DNA of 64,000 bases, from the NCBI GenBank assembly GCA_032209605.1, contig JASFXZ010000039.1, forward strand, positions 992,001 through 1,056,000, given 5' to 3'. The notes beneath the pieces were generated by a model. The model searched no databases, was not told the DNA's origin, and was given only the letters and a program-made list of their open reading frames with translations. Shown here piece by piece: positions 50,401 through 60,918 of this stretch. Made by a program: the position numbers and the translations under genes. Origin of the DNA: Mactromeris polynyma (lineage: Eukaryota; Mollusca; Bivalvia; Venerida; Mactridae). Each line of letters opens with the position of its first letter. Position 1 is the stretch's first letter.

Positions 50401-53400
50401 TATGAATTTTATCGACTTCTTTATAGTCGTAAATTCAACAAACCTCTGAGCCGTAAAGAATTATAGGGGCAACTAAACAATCGGATAGTCTCAATTTCGT
50501 ATTGGTACATATTCATTGATAACATGCGTAAGTCTGATTCCTTTAGATTATCTAAATCTAAAGAATTTTTTACATCATTTATAAATAAAATGAAAAGCAA
50601 CAGGGATAATGGTTTACCCTGTTTAAGACCGAGTGTGACTTCAAACAGGTCCGAAAATGACATATTTTGCACATTTTTCACGCAAGCTTGTACATTGTGA
50701 TAAATGGCTTTAATGATACAGATTATTTTACAGCTCAGACCAGATTGTACGAGCTTAATCCATAGATCATCGTGTAAATTCGTGTCAAACGCGCGCTCAT
50801 AGTCAATGAAAGAACAGTACAATTTACCTTTACTAGCAATAATATTTTGGATAATTGAATGCAGTATGAATACATGTGTGCAGTACAGTTTTGTATAAAT
50901 ATTGCCTATAAATAAAATGATTTGTGTAAATGAATTAAAACTGTCTTTGACCTAGAAATCAAACTAATTATGCACTATATTTACTATTTATAACATGTAT
51001 GCATTGCTATATAGACTGATACTTTAATCTGTGAATTAAGTTACTCGAATATGTTGTATCTCATATACACACCATGGCATGGCCTCACTTATTGAGTAGT
51101 GTGTAACTGGGCAACTGGGTCGACACTGCCCTTATCAATCCCATATGACCCAGCCCCAACATTCAAACACAGACAAATTATCAATCCCTGCTGAAGTGAG
51201 TTATTACATAAAAACATTCAATATCATTCAACAACCCACATTTCTATACAGATATAAAGGTGCGTTATATGACAGTGTACATACAGTATCAGTACTGAGT
51301 CTACACTGCGTACACAATGACCCAAGTTGGTAATACAATGTGCCACCTTATCAGCCATGAACTAATCTATACAATTCCCAAATAATTTCCAAAATTAAAC
51401 TGATAACAAAGTTATCCAATGACAAAAACAAATCCAGGTGATGTCAAAGCCAAATTTACAAAATGATAAATGAAAAACTCTAAGTAAACATTAAATCTGA
51501 ATTTGGGAATGGTCACGCAGCACTCACTAAGAAAACCTTCTGTGATTGAGAACTGTTCTCAATTTCTGAAACAAGAAAGGAGTAACAGTAATGATTATGT
51601 ACAAAGCTATCCTATAGGGACTTTATAATTATATAGGTCATTCTGAATCATCCACTGATATTTAATTACAATAAAACCTTAATAACAAGACCACTTTTGA
51701 GACCCTTGAATACTGGTCTTCTTATTGAAGTGGTCTTAATACCAATTAAGGTTGAATAAAGAGCAAAACAGACTTGAAAATAGTGTTCTTAATTTTGCAG
51801 TGGTCTTATTATATAATTGATGTGGTTTTTAGTTGAGGTTTACTGTAAGTCACATTAAGACAAAATTCAGTGAGGTATGGTAATAAAATAGAAAAAAAAA
51901 CTCTTTCATGTTAAACAATCAATAGAGCCATGAAATACTCCTACATACCGGACCTAACTTTAATCCAACTCGCATTCTAGTTTCAATATCACTACGGTTA
52001 CACATAGATTCAAATTTGCCAGCATCATATTTCATGCTGATGATTTCATATTTCACACTTGGACATCACAAAACTTTTCATAATTTACTAAATGGTAAGC
52101 ACACACTGAAAATAAATTTTCGAAAGATTTTATAATCCATAACAAATATAATGTGTATTATAATAATGCACCAAGTTAACCATAGACACTCAGATCTCAT
52201 TCAGACAGTAAAATAGTTAGATGTCAATACATCTTTTCTAAGTACGAATTTAACATCAGTTAACATTTAATGTGACTCAGTGTCTCACACCCATATTTTT
52301 CTTGTATACATATTTTAAACATAATTAGTATAAATATACTTTCTCCTGCAATATTTGTTTATCATATAATTAATGTACAATTGTGTTTCTTGTTTCCTAA
52401 TAGTATTTGCCTCTTTACCTTTGCAGTAGTATTGTGTGTACAGTCAAACCACACTTAAAGACCACCTCAATAATAAGAGCACCTCAAAATTAAGACCACA
52501 CATTTCAAGTTAATTTGCAATTTCGCTCTTTATTCAACCTCAACATTTAAATACCATCTCAATAAGAAGACCAGTTTTCAAGGGTCCCATGGTTGGTCTT
52601 ATTATTGAGGTTTAACTGTATTTTGTACTCATGTTGTCATGTTTTACATGAACTGAGATATTTAAAATAAACTGTAACTGTTTAACGAACTAATCAAAAT
52701 AATTAAATGAATCTTTCATATCAAATAGAAACAAGAAATATCTTTAAAAAAAAGATAAATGGCATTAATTAGATGGAATGATTTTTTGACGTATGTGAAA
52801 AAGAAATGAATTCAAAATAAAACAGTAGAAGTTTTCCATTGAATACAACGAATGAATTATTACGCTAGCCAAATAGTTCTTGTGTAATGTATTCAGTTTT
52901 TAGCAAGGGGCTCGTCAGAACTTTGAACTGAAGTGTCCTTTCAGAACACATGTAGCAAAATACTTTAGTTTTCAATGGATTGCATTGTAAATTGGCATAT
53001 AATAATCAACATTAAGGTACTGTTTACTTCTCCATCCATCCTTTGTCTATACCAATATTTTGTAAATCTTGTGTGTTTAACTCCTATATTGTTTAATATA
53101 ACGGTACAGACATAACAAAGTGTTCTTGATAGACTATTGTGATAGGTAAAATACTAGTATATGCCAAAGTGACGTCTGTGATCTGCAGTGAGAGCCTTGC
53201 TTTCGGGTGCTTTGATTCTTTGACATGGACTCACAGTTTACGCAATAATCTATTCAGATTAAGTGAAACTTTCGTAACAAGAATTGCCCTATTTCTATTT
53301 TGCCAGAGGGGTACGCTACGGGAAAAGAAGTATCTTTCAACAATAAATTACTGAAAACTATGAAATTGAAAGAAATCATGTCAATTTTTGGTAGAAAAAC

Positions 53401-56400
53401 TATTTTCACATATCATGTACTTAATACGTTTCTCCTTGCATTAAGTTTTTAATAAAGACTTGGGGGGAAAAGGTAAATTAACTTTTCGAGACATCCCTTT
53501 TGGTGGCTCTCCGCTCAAAATATGAACCAATTATATTGCCTGAGGTGCGTTTTTTAGAGGTAGGGGAAATAAGCAAGAAAAGTTAGCCAATGTAGAAAAG
53601 GTAGCCGTCTAAAAAACGCTTGAACGATTCGCTAGTTACAAAATGGCGCGCGCCAGACCACACGACACTGTTCTGCATGGATGCCATTTTGTTTAGCAAA
53701 GCTAGCACTGTCAAAACACGCTACCTATCTAAAGATAGGTGCTACTTTCCCTACGTTTAAAAAACGGCAGCGCTACTTTCCCTACATAGCACTAGGTAGA
53801 ATTCTACTTTTCCTACCTCTAAAAAACGCACCTCTGATTTGTTGCATACATAAACAACGCGTTTCATATACAACATTTGATTGGTCACAAATGTAGGTCA
53901 AAATCAATATTATACAGCTATGTCCAAAAAATACAAGCTTGTTTTCATAATTTGACTACAAAAGTAAATGTGATTATCAATGAACCATATACAGGCAGTC
54001 AGGCATTAAAAAATTACAAAATGTGTAAGTACTGTATCTCATTGTATGGACTCAAAATAGGCTGTTATAAATACAAATTGTAGAGAGCACATTAGTGACT
54101 TAATTTTATATGGCTAAATTAGTAAATACAGTTTAATGCATTTCAAAACGAATTCCAGGGCTCGCGCTGGTGTTCTTGGCTCAAGAAAACAAAAATTGAC
54201 TCAAATCATCGAAAAGTACGACTTTCAAAATATGGCGAATATTTACCGTTGGCGAATGTTTTATTACACTCAATTTCGAGGATAAATGCGGTTAAAAGCG
54301 ACTAAGACCAGTTCTCAATGTCTGTGCATAACTCGCGTGTATAAGGGCCCCAATTGATATGATGACTTTGACACATTCCTGTATAATGACATGATTATTC
54401 ACACGCTTGCCAAAAACAATCGGAGGCGGAGCTTGTTGCTTGTCACTCTTCAATCGGTATAAATTTTGATGAAATATCGCTCAAAGTAGACAGTAGCAAT
54501 AGCTCAATTGGTAGCGCTTCCGTCAAGTAACTTCGACCAATAGATAGGGTGTGAGTTCGAGACACATTCCAGTCTCCTATTTTTATGGACAATATGAATT
54601 TTTATCCCTTGCTGAGTGCTGGTCAATTACTTGTAGTTTGTCGTTTCTGTCTGTTTTTTGTGGGTTTTTTGTTATCGTCTAATTGTTTTTTCGTTAAATC
54701 AAACTTGTTTAATGATGGTTATAGCGTCGTCACTAAAATGTTCATTTGAACCCCTTACGTTCAAGTAGCCATATCAACTATGTTCCATATACTGTGAGTG
54801 TGTAGCAATAGATGTACATGTAAATCTACTGCACGATGATATTGTGCACTTAGTGAATAGCTTATAAATACACATGTTACACAATGTTTTTAATTAATGA
54901 TGTTCGAGCAAACATTAATTAGTATAGGACGTGTAAGTACAACTGTAGATGACCTTGACGAAAAATATAATACTGTAATGAAAAAAAAACTACCTCCCGA
55001 TGGTCTCGAACTCGGACCCAAAACTAAAAAGCTAAATTAGCATTGTAAGGCGTGGACTCGCGACCATCTGAGCTATCACGGCTGTTAGTTAAATGAAATC
55101 AATATCACAATAAATAGTTTGGCTTGTTATTTGATTTACCTATTTTTATCACTAAAGGTGGTAAACATTGCATGACGTCACTCTCAACTTATCGTGGTAT
55201 TATATAGCCCGCGAATGACTGAAAACAACCAGTTCAAAAATTGGCTCAAGAAAAAAAAAAGCCAGCTCTAGCCCTGAATTCTTTATCACATCATTACATT
55301 AGATTGAAACAGATATATCAATTAACAACAGAAGCTCCAGTTTGATAATGAACATTACTGTTGTATAACATGTATGTACATGTACGATATGTTACTGGCT
55401 ACAGTGTATTAACTAATATAATGTTGTAACCAATTAAAATAAACTATAATTGTATAACAAGAAGGTGAAATGAATGCATATTTCTATAAGAAGGACCATA
55501 AAATAATGTACACAAGACCTCTGCTGACATTCACTCTATATTGTAAAAAAGTACAAAAACATCCCTGAAACAGCCAAGAAACTGAACTACACTGCCGTCT
55601 TACAACCATGTACTTTGGTCGATTACTGAACAACATTAAGTCTGGGTTTGAAAACGTATATGAATGCCGAGTATGTAAAATTTTGATATGAACTGTTCAG
55701 CTATCTTGCATCATATTATAACAAGAATTTCATCAGCTGGTTGACTGCATTGAATAACATGCTGCATGTATTAGCGTTCAATATTGTCTCCTTTGTATCC
55801 ATTCACATGCATGGTGAACAGAAAGTCTTGATCAATGATACATTTTATTCACCAGATTGACACATGGCATGTAACACTGAGTCTTTGAAGTTACAGGGTA
55901 GAAATAAAATGTATACAAACTAAAACATCCACACAAAAAACAAATCAACATACTGGAAAGATAACTTTAAGCTGAATTGTTCAGCCAAAAAAACAACAAA
56001 ATCCCTTGAATACAACAAAATAATGAAACTTCAAACACTTCCTCCCCGTGATTCTACCAGGTCATAAGAAAACATAAGTGTGCTAACATTAGTCTATCTC
56101 AGAAGGTGCATAATCTGGTTATATAATTTTTACCAAAGGATCAAATTGGAGGGAATGTTGTGTATATTAAACAATCATAGCAACAGCAGGTCAAACACAA
56201 TTATTTAAGGTCCATGCTTCAAGCATAAGGCACACAGAGAACATAGAATCAAACTGTTCTGTCATTCAAGGTTGAATATATTAAACATATTATGATTAGT
56301 TATGCTTTCTAATGACTGCATGAGTGTACAAGGCATTAGCGAATTATCAAAGCATATTTGTTGCTGCTACTCACATGAATCCTCTCCCTCTCCCTCTACT

Positions 56401-57932
56401 GAAAGTAATAGTACACAAATAACATAATACACACACATTTAGTACAAAATGAACAATGTTAATATAAATACAGTCGGACCTCGTTCATTCGATTTCATCA
56501 GGTCCAAAATTTTATTTCAAATAATTCATAGTTTCAAATAGTTCATTTAAATTCCATGTGCTTAAAGAAGACACATCGGGACATGATATTTATTTTGGAT
56601 GAAAGGCAAACAAGAATAAGATTTCGAATGATACCAAGTATTTAAATAGAAGGTTGTCTAATAAACAAGGTTGACTGTCATGCTTCACGTTATACATGCA
56701 TTATGTTACAAAACACTTACTTAACACATGGAGAATGTACATGCAGTTGATAACAAACTACAACACTTTCATTCAAACATAAACATTTTGTATTTTGCCA
56801 CTTTTCGAGAAGTCTTTGTTTGCTACTGCATTTTTGTATTTGCGTTTATTTATCGTCGTTACCGGTTACCTATATGGTTGATGCCTCCAGAAGAATGTTA
56901 ATCATTTTAGATTTTTGGAGGATATTATAAATGTATGATACAGAAGATGCCCCAGTTCCAGCAACACCCTTGGTTCTTTTACGTGCCCGATGTAAAGCAT
57001 CGTACATGGGACCTCGTTTTTTGTCTCTTCTGAAAGACTGTTAGTACTGTTAGTGGTGGAGCGGGGGATTGAACCTGCGACCACTGGACAACAGATCAAG
57101 AGGTAAATTTGTAGCGTGAAAATATTTGTGAATTTTGCAAATTCAAGAATGTCAAGAAAAATATCAACCATGTAATTTTCCTTCTTTATAGAAGTTTCGT
57201 TATACTTAGCTATTAAATAATCACAATACTTAAAACATCTACAATCTGATAAATAATCAAAAGAATTCAATGAATTATTAATAGTGAATAATAGAGAAAC
57301 CAAACCATTTATCTAAAGATGGAATACAAAAATACTAAATAAATCAAAACTGTGATTTTTTTACGGTTAATTTGGCCAAAAATGTTAATGTGATTATTAA
57401 TGAACCATACAGGGGCAGTCTGGCATGGAAAATTGATATGTATCTCAATGTAAAGACGCACATTACTATTGATATAAAACTGTGAGTGACTCGATCCAGA
57501 CCTACATAAACCAGAATTTCATTCAACAAGTGTAGTGTGAAAAATGTCAATTCATGTAATTTAACATACATTTTACTTCACGTAAATACAACATGTAACA
57601 AGTATTATGTTAATTCGCTTACCGCAGCAGATGGAGTTTGGTAATTAACACATTGAATTATAACATACGCTAGGCCACACTGTATTTGTTTGTTGCCTCC
57701 CTTGTTACTTTACATTGTGAAATTATTACGAGAAGTAGGCACCCGTCATTGTACTACTGTAATCGCGTGCTACCTCGGAGCTACACTAGCGAGTGGGCGC
57801 GCAATTTTTAGCAAACGTTCAGTAGCAAAATGCGTGCACAGTTTCGTAACTCAAGTAAGTGTTAGTTGCAAGGCTGTAGTGTACACACACAGGCGATGCC
57901 TTAATTTTTTCAACGAACTTACCGTATTCCAT
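44444..57932 (-). CDS. UDP-sugar (UDP-Gal/UDP-GlcNAc) Golgi transporter, SLC35A2/A3-like
   Basis: Four coding exons, 57923-57932, 47839-48075, 46302-46399 and 44444-45106, give 1008 nt and 335 aa; family members are about 325-395 aa. Family signatures are clear: [60 protein letters not shown], and [20 protein letters not shown]. These multi-pass Golgi antiporters exchange cytosolic UDP-sugar for luminal UMP to feed glycosylation. Overall the sequence looks nearest to UDP-galactose transporters of invertebrates, but A2 and A3 cannot be separated by eye. The first exon encodes only MEY plus one base (donor GTAAGT, phase 1). It joins exon 2 at GGACTCCCTAC and is my proposal because frame and phase fit. 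If it is wrong, the ATG at 48064 in exon 2 is the fallback. Confidence 0.93.
45300..45383. repeat. Fragment of CAGTCGGACCTCGTT MITE family
   Basis: ACTCGAAACCATGTATTTGA, AATAAAATTTCG and AACGAGGTGAGACTGTA (a damaged inverse terminus) match elements at 10.0, 38.3 and 56.5 kb. It lies in the SLC35A intron between exons 3 and 4. Confidence 0.55.
45564..45921. mobile_element. MULE-like foldback MITE with 11 bp TSD
   Basis: Left arm AGGACAAAATCCCCTCCGGA, then CAAAATCCCCTTCATGAATTG. The right arm is the inverse, with GAAGGGGATTTTGTCC repeated three or four times. The flanks CATTATAAACA (45553-45563 and 45922-45932) are identical, giving an ~11 bp target duplication. Long TIRs with 9-11 bp TSDs suggest a Mutator-like (MULE) origin, which is inference. 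The right arm has been lengthened by tandem copies of its ~30 bp sub-repeat. It lies in an SLC35A intron. Confidence 0.85.
46020..46260 (-). repeat. tRNA-derived SINE with 79 bp internal tandem duplication
   Basis: A member of the 24.5 kb SINE family on the - strand (AATCCAGCTGGATAGCTTCC and TTCTACATCCCAATTTGGAT as read on +). A 79 bp segment starting ATTCAAACCAACAGTGCGG is present twice head to tail (46094 and 46173) with few differences, so the duplication is recent. It lies in an SLC35A intron. Confidence 0.75.
47121..47346. mobile_element. Near-perfect 226 bp palindromic MITE
   Basis: The left half TGCGTTCGGTTAAGGCTAAC ... CTGTTTGCCAAAAAG is almost an exact inverse of the right half CTTTTTGGCAAACAGAG ... 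GTTAGCCTTAACCGAACGCA. Arms are ~85-110 bp with a short GC-rich centre (CCCACTCGCTCGAGC). A diverged half-copy lies at 57760-57870. Such a sequence would form a long hairpin as RNA. It lies in the SLC35A intron between exons 2 and 3. Confidence 0.9.
48155..48222. repeat. Small inverted/direct repeat CTCCCTTTATCCCT
   Basis: TCTCTCCCTTTATCCCT is followed 15 bases later by AGGGATAAAGGGAGAGA (perfect inverse), then a third copy, AGATAAAGGGAGAT. It forms a stable short hairpin, about 80 bp upstream (in gene direction) of SLC35A exon 2. Confidence 0.7.
48261..48509. mobile_element. AGGCCATGC...GTTAAGCGTC MITE, copy 2
   Basis: AGGCTATGCCGTTTTATATT and TTTGTTAAGCGTCCACGTG on the left; GACGCTTAACAAAATT and AGTATGGCCT on the right. 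The interior matches 25702-26074 (GTTTTGAGCTCTTTGAGCC, ATCGCCAAGGGAAGT, GAAAACTAGTCAGTTTTTT). This copy is ~120 bp shorter. It lies in SLC35A intron 1. Confidence 0.8.
49435..50830 (-). mobile_element. 5'-truncated, internally deleted non-LTR retrotransposon (LINE)
   Basis: The - strand fragment 50421-50822 shows reverse transcriptase motif A ([12 protein letters not shown]) and motif B ([17 protein letters not shown]). The motif C FADD segment and about 100 residues after it are deleted around 50500-50570. Fragment 49619-50430 continues with the usual C-terminal region ([20 protein letters not shown], then a zinc-knuckle-like CNMCNQ...H...C). There is a stop near 50430 and at least one frameshift. 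An AATAAA-containing 3' tail ends near 49435. It is dead by inspection and sits in SLC35A intron 1. The clade (jockey/CR1-like) is uncertain. Confidence 0.85.
50831..51668. other. SLC35A intron 1, nothing recognised
   Basis: AT-rich intronic sequence. No repeat shared with the rest of the window and no exon-like segment was seen. Confidence 0.4.
51669..51845. mobile_element. CAGTAAAACC MITE, copy 7
   Basis: CAATAAAACCTTAATAACAAG to GAGGTTTACTG, TA flanks, with the standard AGAGCAAAACAG spacer. SLC35A intron 1. Confidence 0.8.
52441..52618. mobile_element. CAGTAAAACC MITE, copy 8
   Basis: CAGTCAAACCACACTTAAAG to GAGGTTTAACTG, TA flanks. It is inverted relative to copy 7, as judged by the central block. 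Confidence 0.85.
53543..53833. mobile_element. AGGTGCGTTTTTTAGAGG MITE (CTG TSD)
   Basis: Left end AGGTGCGTTTTTTAGAGGT; right end is the inverse, ACCTCTAAAAAACGCACCT. CTG is present just outside both ends, a 3 bp target duplication as in PIF/Harbinger elements (inference). The interior includes two palindromic blocks (CTATCTAAAGATAG; a repeated CTACTTTCCCTAC). A partial relative lies at 19256-19415. Confidence 0.8.
54151..55264. mobile_element. CAGGGCT-TIR element enclosing two convergent tRNA-like units
   Basis: Left terminus CAGGGCTCGCGCTGG; right terminus is the inverse of CAGGGCTAGAGCTGGC. AATTC lies outside both ends (5 bp TSD). Next to each TIR, GGCTCAAGAAAA recurs. Inside, a + strand tRNA-like unit at ~54497-54575 has A box TAGCTCAATTGG and B box GAGTTCGAGAC. 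A - strand unit at ~54990-55085 has TAGCTCAGATGG and GAGTTCGAGAC. The two face each other. No transposase ORF is present. The end style matches the 3913-4068 element, and I infer a hAT-type (5 bp TSD) group. Confidence 0.7.
55300..56470. other. SLC35A intron 1, nothing recognised
   Basis: AT-rich intronic sequence. No exon-like segment or shared repeat was noticed. Confidence 0.4.
56472..56688 (-). mobile_element. CAGTCGGACCTCGTT MITE, complete copy
   Basis: CAGTCGGACCTCGTTCATTC on the left and AACAAGGTTGACTG (inverse terminus) on the right, TA flanks. The interior shares GGTCCAAAATTTTATTTCAA, GACACATCGGGAC and ATGATACCAAGTATTT with the 38.3 kb copy in reverse order, fixing the opposite orientation. 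Probably a non-autonomous pogo/mariner-like element. Confidence 0.75.
56930..57095 (-). repeat. tRNA-like SINE, - strand
   Basis: On the - strand, GCAGGTTCAATCCCCCGC fits a pol III B box. The body carries CGAGGTCCCATGTACGATGC and GCATCGGGCACGTAAAAGAA. It does not match the other SINE families in the window. SLC35A intron 1. Confidence 0.5.
57760..57872. repeat. Half-copy of the palindromic MITE in SLC35A intron 1
   Basis: Contains ACTAGCGAGTGGGCGCGC, AGCAAACGTTCAGTAGC, AAAATGCGTGCACAGTTTCG and GTAAGTGTTAG, matching one arm of 47121-47346. It lies only ~50 bp inside intron 1 from the proposed first exon and so may sit near the promoter. Confidence 0.65.
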
Positions 57933-58269
57933 TGCACAAGTAGCTAACTAAGCCAAACCACTATAGCCTGAAATCATCCTTACTAGCCCGAACATAAACT
58001 TTTTTGTAAAAAGCAGAAAAGTCACTACTATACATTAATTTTGTACAATTTGTTAAAATTATAATTGGCTTCCGGCTAGCAGGTCACCGTGATGACAGAT
58101 GTATAATGTATATACATGTACTGCTCTTAGTAAACATGATTTTCCCAATCAATTAAAAAAAATTATTGACCACATTCACCAAAATTAGCCAAAGTAAATG
58201 TACAATACTACATTTTGTTATAATGAGACTAGTAAGTCACATAAACAGCCAGGGTGGTCATGTAGAGAG

Positions 58270-58500
58270 ACTGTTCACCTATCTGGGTGGAAGAACATCA
58301 TAGGTGCCCCATCATAGGAGTATTTCTTGGACAAAGGCAGACACCAGGGTAAAACCACTGACCATCCGTAAGCCAGATGGATAGCTTCCTCACATACAAA
58401 TTCTACATCCCGGTAGGAAGTAGAACCAGTGGCTTTGAGGTGCAAGTGATTTGAAGTCAGTGACATGATAAACACTTGGTCATAATCCCCCCCCCCCCCG
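58270..58500 (-). repeat. tRNA-derived SINE of the 24.5 kb family, with poly-C
   Basis: On the - strand: ACTTCAAATCACTTGCACC, GGGATGTAGAATTTGTATGT and GAGGAAGCTATCCATCTGG, then a tail ending GGTGTCTGCC. It has the same order as at 20.1 and 24.5 kb. A run of 13 C (58487-58499) sits at its head side and disrupts the B-box side. It lies upstream of SLC35A exon 1. Confidence 0.7.
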
Positions 58501-59761
58501 TAAATAATCCTATACAGTGTATACCTGCATGTACATTTCAACGGACAACAATGGAGTATATTGTGTAATTCAGTGTTGAATACGTACAGCCTTAGATAAG
58601 GGAATGTGGTTTACAAAGTTAATTTCTATGGATGACAAATGTTCGTTTTTATAACACACTTTGTTTGTTATATCAACTTTTCAACCCTGTAATGTACCTG
58701 ACTTGCTGAAAGCATTTTTACAAATCTGACAGGACACAAAAAAACAAGATTACAACAATCATTTGCCATTATACATTGTAAGAATGCTTCCTGAACAATG
58801 TACATGTATTACTGTTTATACTGTATAAACGAACTACAGTAAGATTTAAATAACATATCATATCAAAATTAATTATACATGTAACAATAAATATATAAAT
58901 GTGATCCACTCCTATAGTCAGGTTTTATTTACTTGAGAATGATTGTAAAGAAACTGTAAGGTCGTCTGAGTCAATGAAAACATGTTTTGTAAAATATTGA
59001 CCAACAGACATGGTGAACAGACAGTAACTGTATCCTCAACTAATTTTGAATCAACTGTACATACAGCCAAGTCAATGGAAGTAAACTAAAGTGTACTTAA
59101 ATGTTTACTAAATTTCGGATTTGAAAACTTTTTAATTGGAAGTACATATGTTGCAGTTTGACATCAATCATTCTACAATTCTGCATCACATTATAACAAG
59201 ATTCTAATTGTAAAAACAGCTTAATGTCGGTTTGTAGTCACCCGCTTGTAAAAGTTATGAACAGGTCCAGTGGATAGCGCATTCCATTTTAATGCTGCCA
59301 ATATAACGTAATACTGTGAAGTTAAAAAATACGGATTTATTACTTCAATGGTATCTTGTTATCATAAAATTCAATTTGTGCATTCAAATATGTAGGGCAA
59401 ACACACAGAAAAATAGGAGCTTAAAGAGTCTATTGAAGGAATTAAAAAATATAATCTATATATCGAAATATCGTAAATATTTTTTCGCAATATATCAATA
59501 TCGTCGATATGCAAAGATATAACATACATATAACAAACACCAGCCACAGCTGATAAGTTATTTTAATAATCAAAACAACCATTACCTTATTTTCTCAAAT
59601 TTGGGAATTATAGTTCCTCATATTTTGAAAAGGCACAGGCAGTAAAACTGTTTAAAAAAATCACTCAATGAAAAACAAACCATATTATCAAAATTGATAA
59701 TGATACTAATTGATAGTAGTATGAATGCCTCCCACTGTGCATGCATTACTGGTATGTTACA

Positions 59762-60243
59762 ATACTTGCTATACAGGAAGTGTGCAATTGCAATTGATTA
59801 CATTCCAATCCTGACTGGTAAGACTTTCATTGAACTAGAAACATTTTTGAATCTGAGCTACCGACTACTTACTCAGATTTATACAACAATCACAAATGAA
59901 TCGATAGAAGTTTTGGAGTGTAGTAGTCTGGTAAGTTTATATTCTCTATGATCACCAGGAGTTCCACTAAATACTGAATATCAATGGTATTTTGAAATTT
60001 GAATTTTGTTTACTGAATTTTACCATTCTATAGACAAATTTCCTATCATTTAGAGAAAAAATGAACATTCAGTCTGAGAATTCTGAGGGTCAAACACTCC
60101 AAATGTGTCTTTTTGGAAATTCCTTGGGTCAAATGGAACCCCTTTATCACTGATTATATGTTATTCATCTTATCAGGATTTGTCACTAACTGTTCCAACC
60201 AGGACTGGAGACTATCACTATCATGTTGTTAGATCTGATTAGA
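59762..60243 (+). other. Candidate terminal exons of an unrecognised + strand gene
   Basis: An open segment from an acceptor (TTGCTATACAG) at 59762 to a good donor (AGTCTG/GTAAGT) at 59935 reads KCAIAIDYIPILT...ESIEVLECSSL. A second segment at 60178-60243, after CATCTTATCAG, reads DLSLTVPTRTGDYHYHVVRS then stop. Both are phase 0 at the junction and protein-like in composition. I find no convincing upstream exons between here and the SLC35A start, and recognise no family. It is a hypothesis, not a gene call. A dispersed repeat overlaps the intron. Confidence 0.25.
59950..60150 (-). repeat. Dispersed repeat (ATAAAATGGTAAAGTCC family), inverted copy
   Basis: On the - strand: AAGGGGTTCCATTTGACCC, AATTTCCAAAAAGACACAT, GACCCTCAGAATTCTCAGAC and AGAATGGTAAAATTCAGT, matching 44045-44232 in order. 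Confidence 0.6.
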
Positions 60244-60321
60244 TGGTCCTGACACTAATTAAGTTGGCACAAAAATAAGGCAATAAAATATGAATATTGA
60301 CCAGATCGACTTCGCTAAGTC

Positions 60322-60505
60322 TAACAAAACCTCAATAATAAGACCATTCTTTGGACCCTTGAAAACTGGTCTATTATTGAGATCATGATGGTCTTAATAT
60401 TGAGGTTGAATAAAGAGCAAAACAGTGAAAATGGACTTGAAAATTGTGTGCTTAATTTTGAGGTGGTCTTATTCATTGCAATGGTCATTCGGTGAGGTTT
60501 TACAG
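60322..60505. mobile_element. CAGTAAAACC MITE, copy 9
   Basis: AACAAAACCTCAATAATAAG (damaged left end) to GAGGTTTTACAGTA. It keeps the AGAGCAAAACAGTGAAAAT spacer. Confidence 0.8.
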
Positions 60506-60726
60506 TATATCTGTGCTAAGTTTAACCTCTTAAACATGATGAAAATGTGGAAATGAGACAATTCCCACAATGGTTCAAGTTTCTTGTTGGTTTGTACATA
60601 CTGCAGACACGCCTTCTATTCATCAGTGATTTAGTATCCTTATGTACACCGATTGGTATTTTGCAGCCCTTTAAAATGAAAATTATCCTTCTCTTCATCT
60701 TTTTAGTTTTTCCTTCTATGCATATA

Positions 60727-60918
60727 CAGTAAAACCTTCATGTAAAGACCACCTTAAAATGAAGAACACAAATTTTCAAGTTCATTTTTACTGGTTTTCT
60801 CTGTTACATAAGTTACGGCGACGGTGTATTCAACCTCAATACATGTATTAAGACCACCTCAATATTAAGACCAGAATTCATGAGTATCAAGGGTGGTCTT
60901 CCTATTGAGGTTTTACTG
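60727..60918. mobile_element. CAGTAAAACC MITE, copy 10
   Basis: CAGTAAAACCTTCATGTAAAG to GAGGTTTTACTG with TA on both sides. A small insertion (ACATAAGTTACGGCGACGGT region) interrupts the centre. Confidence 0.85.
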
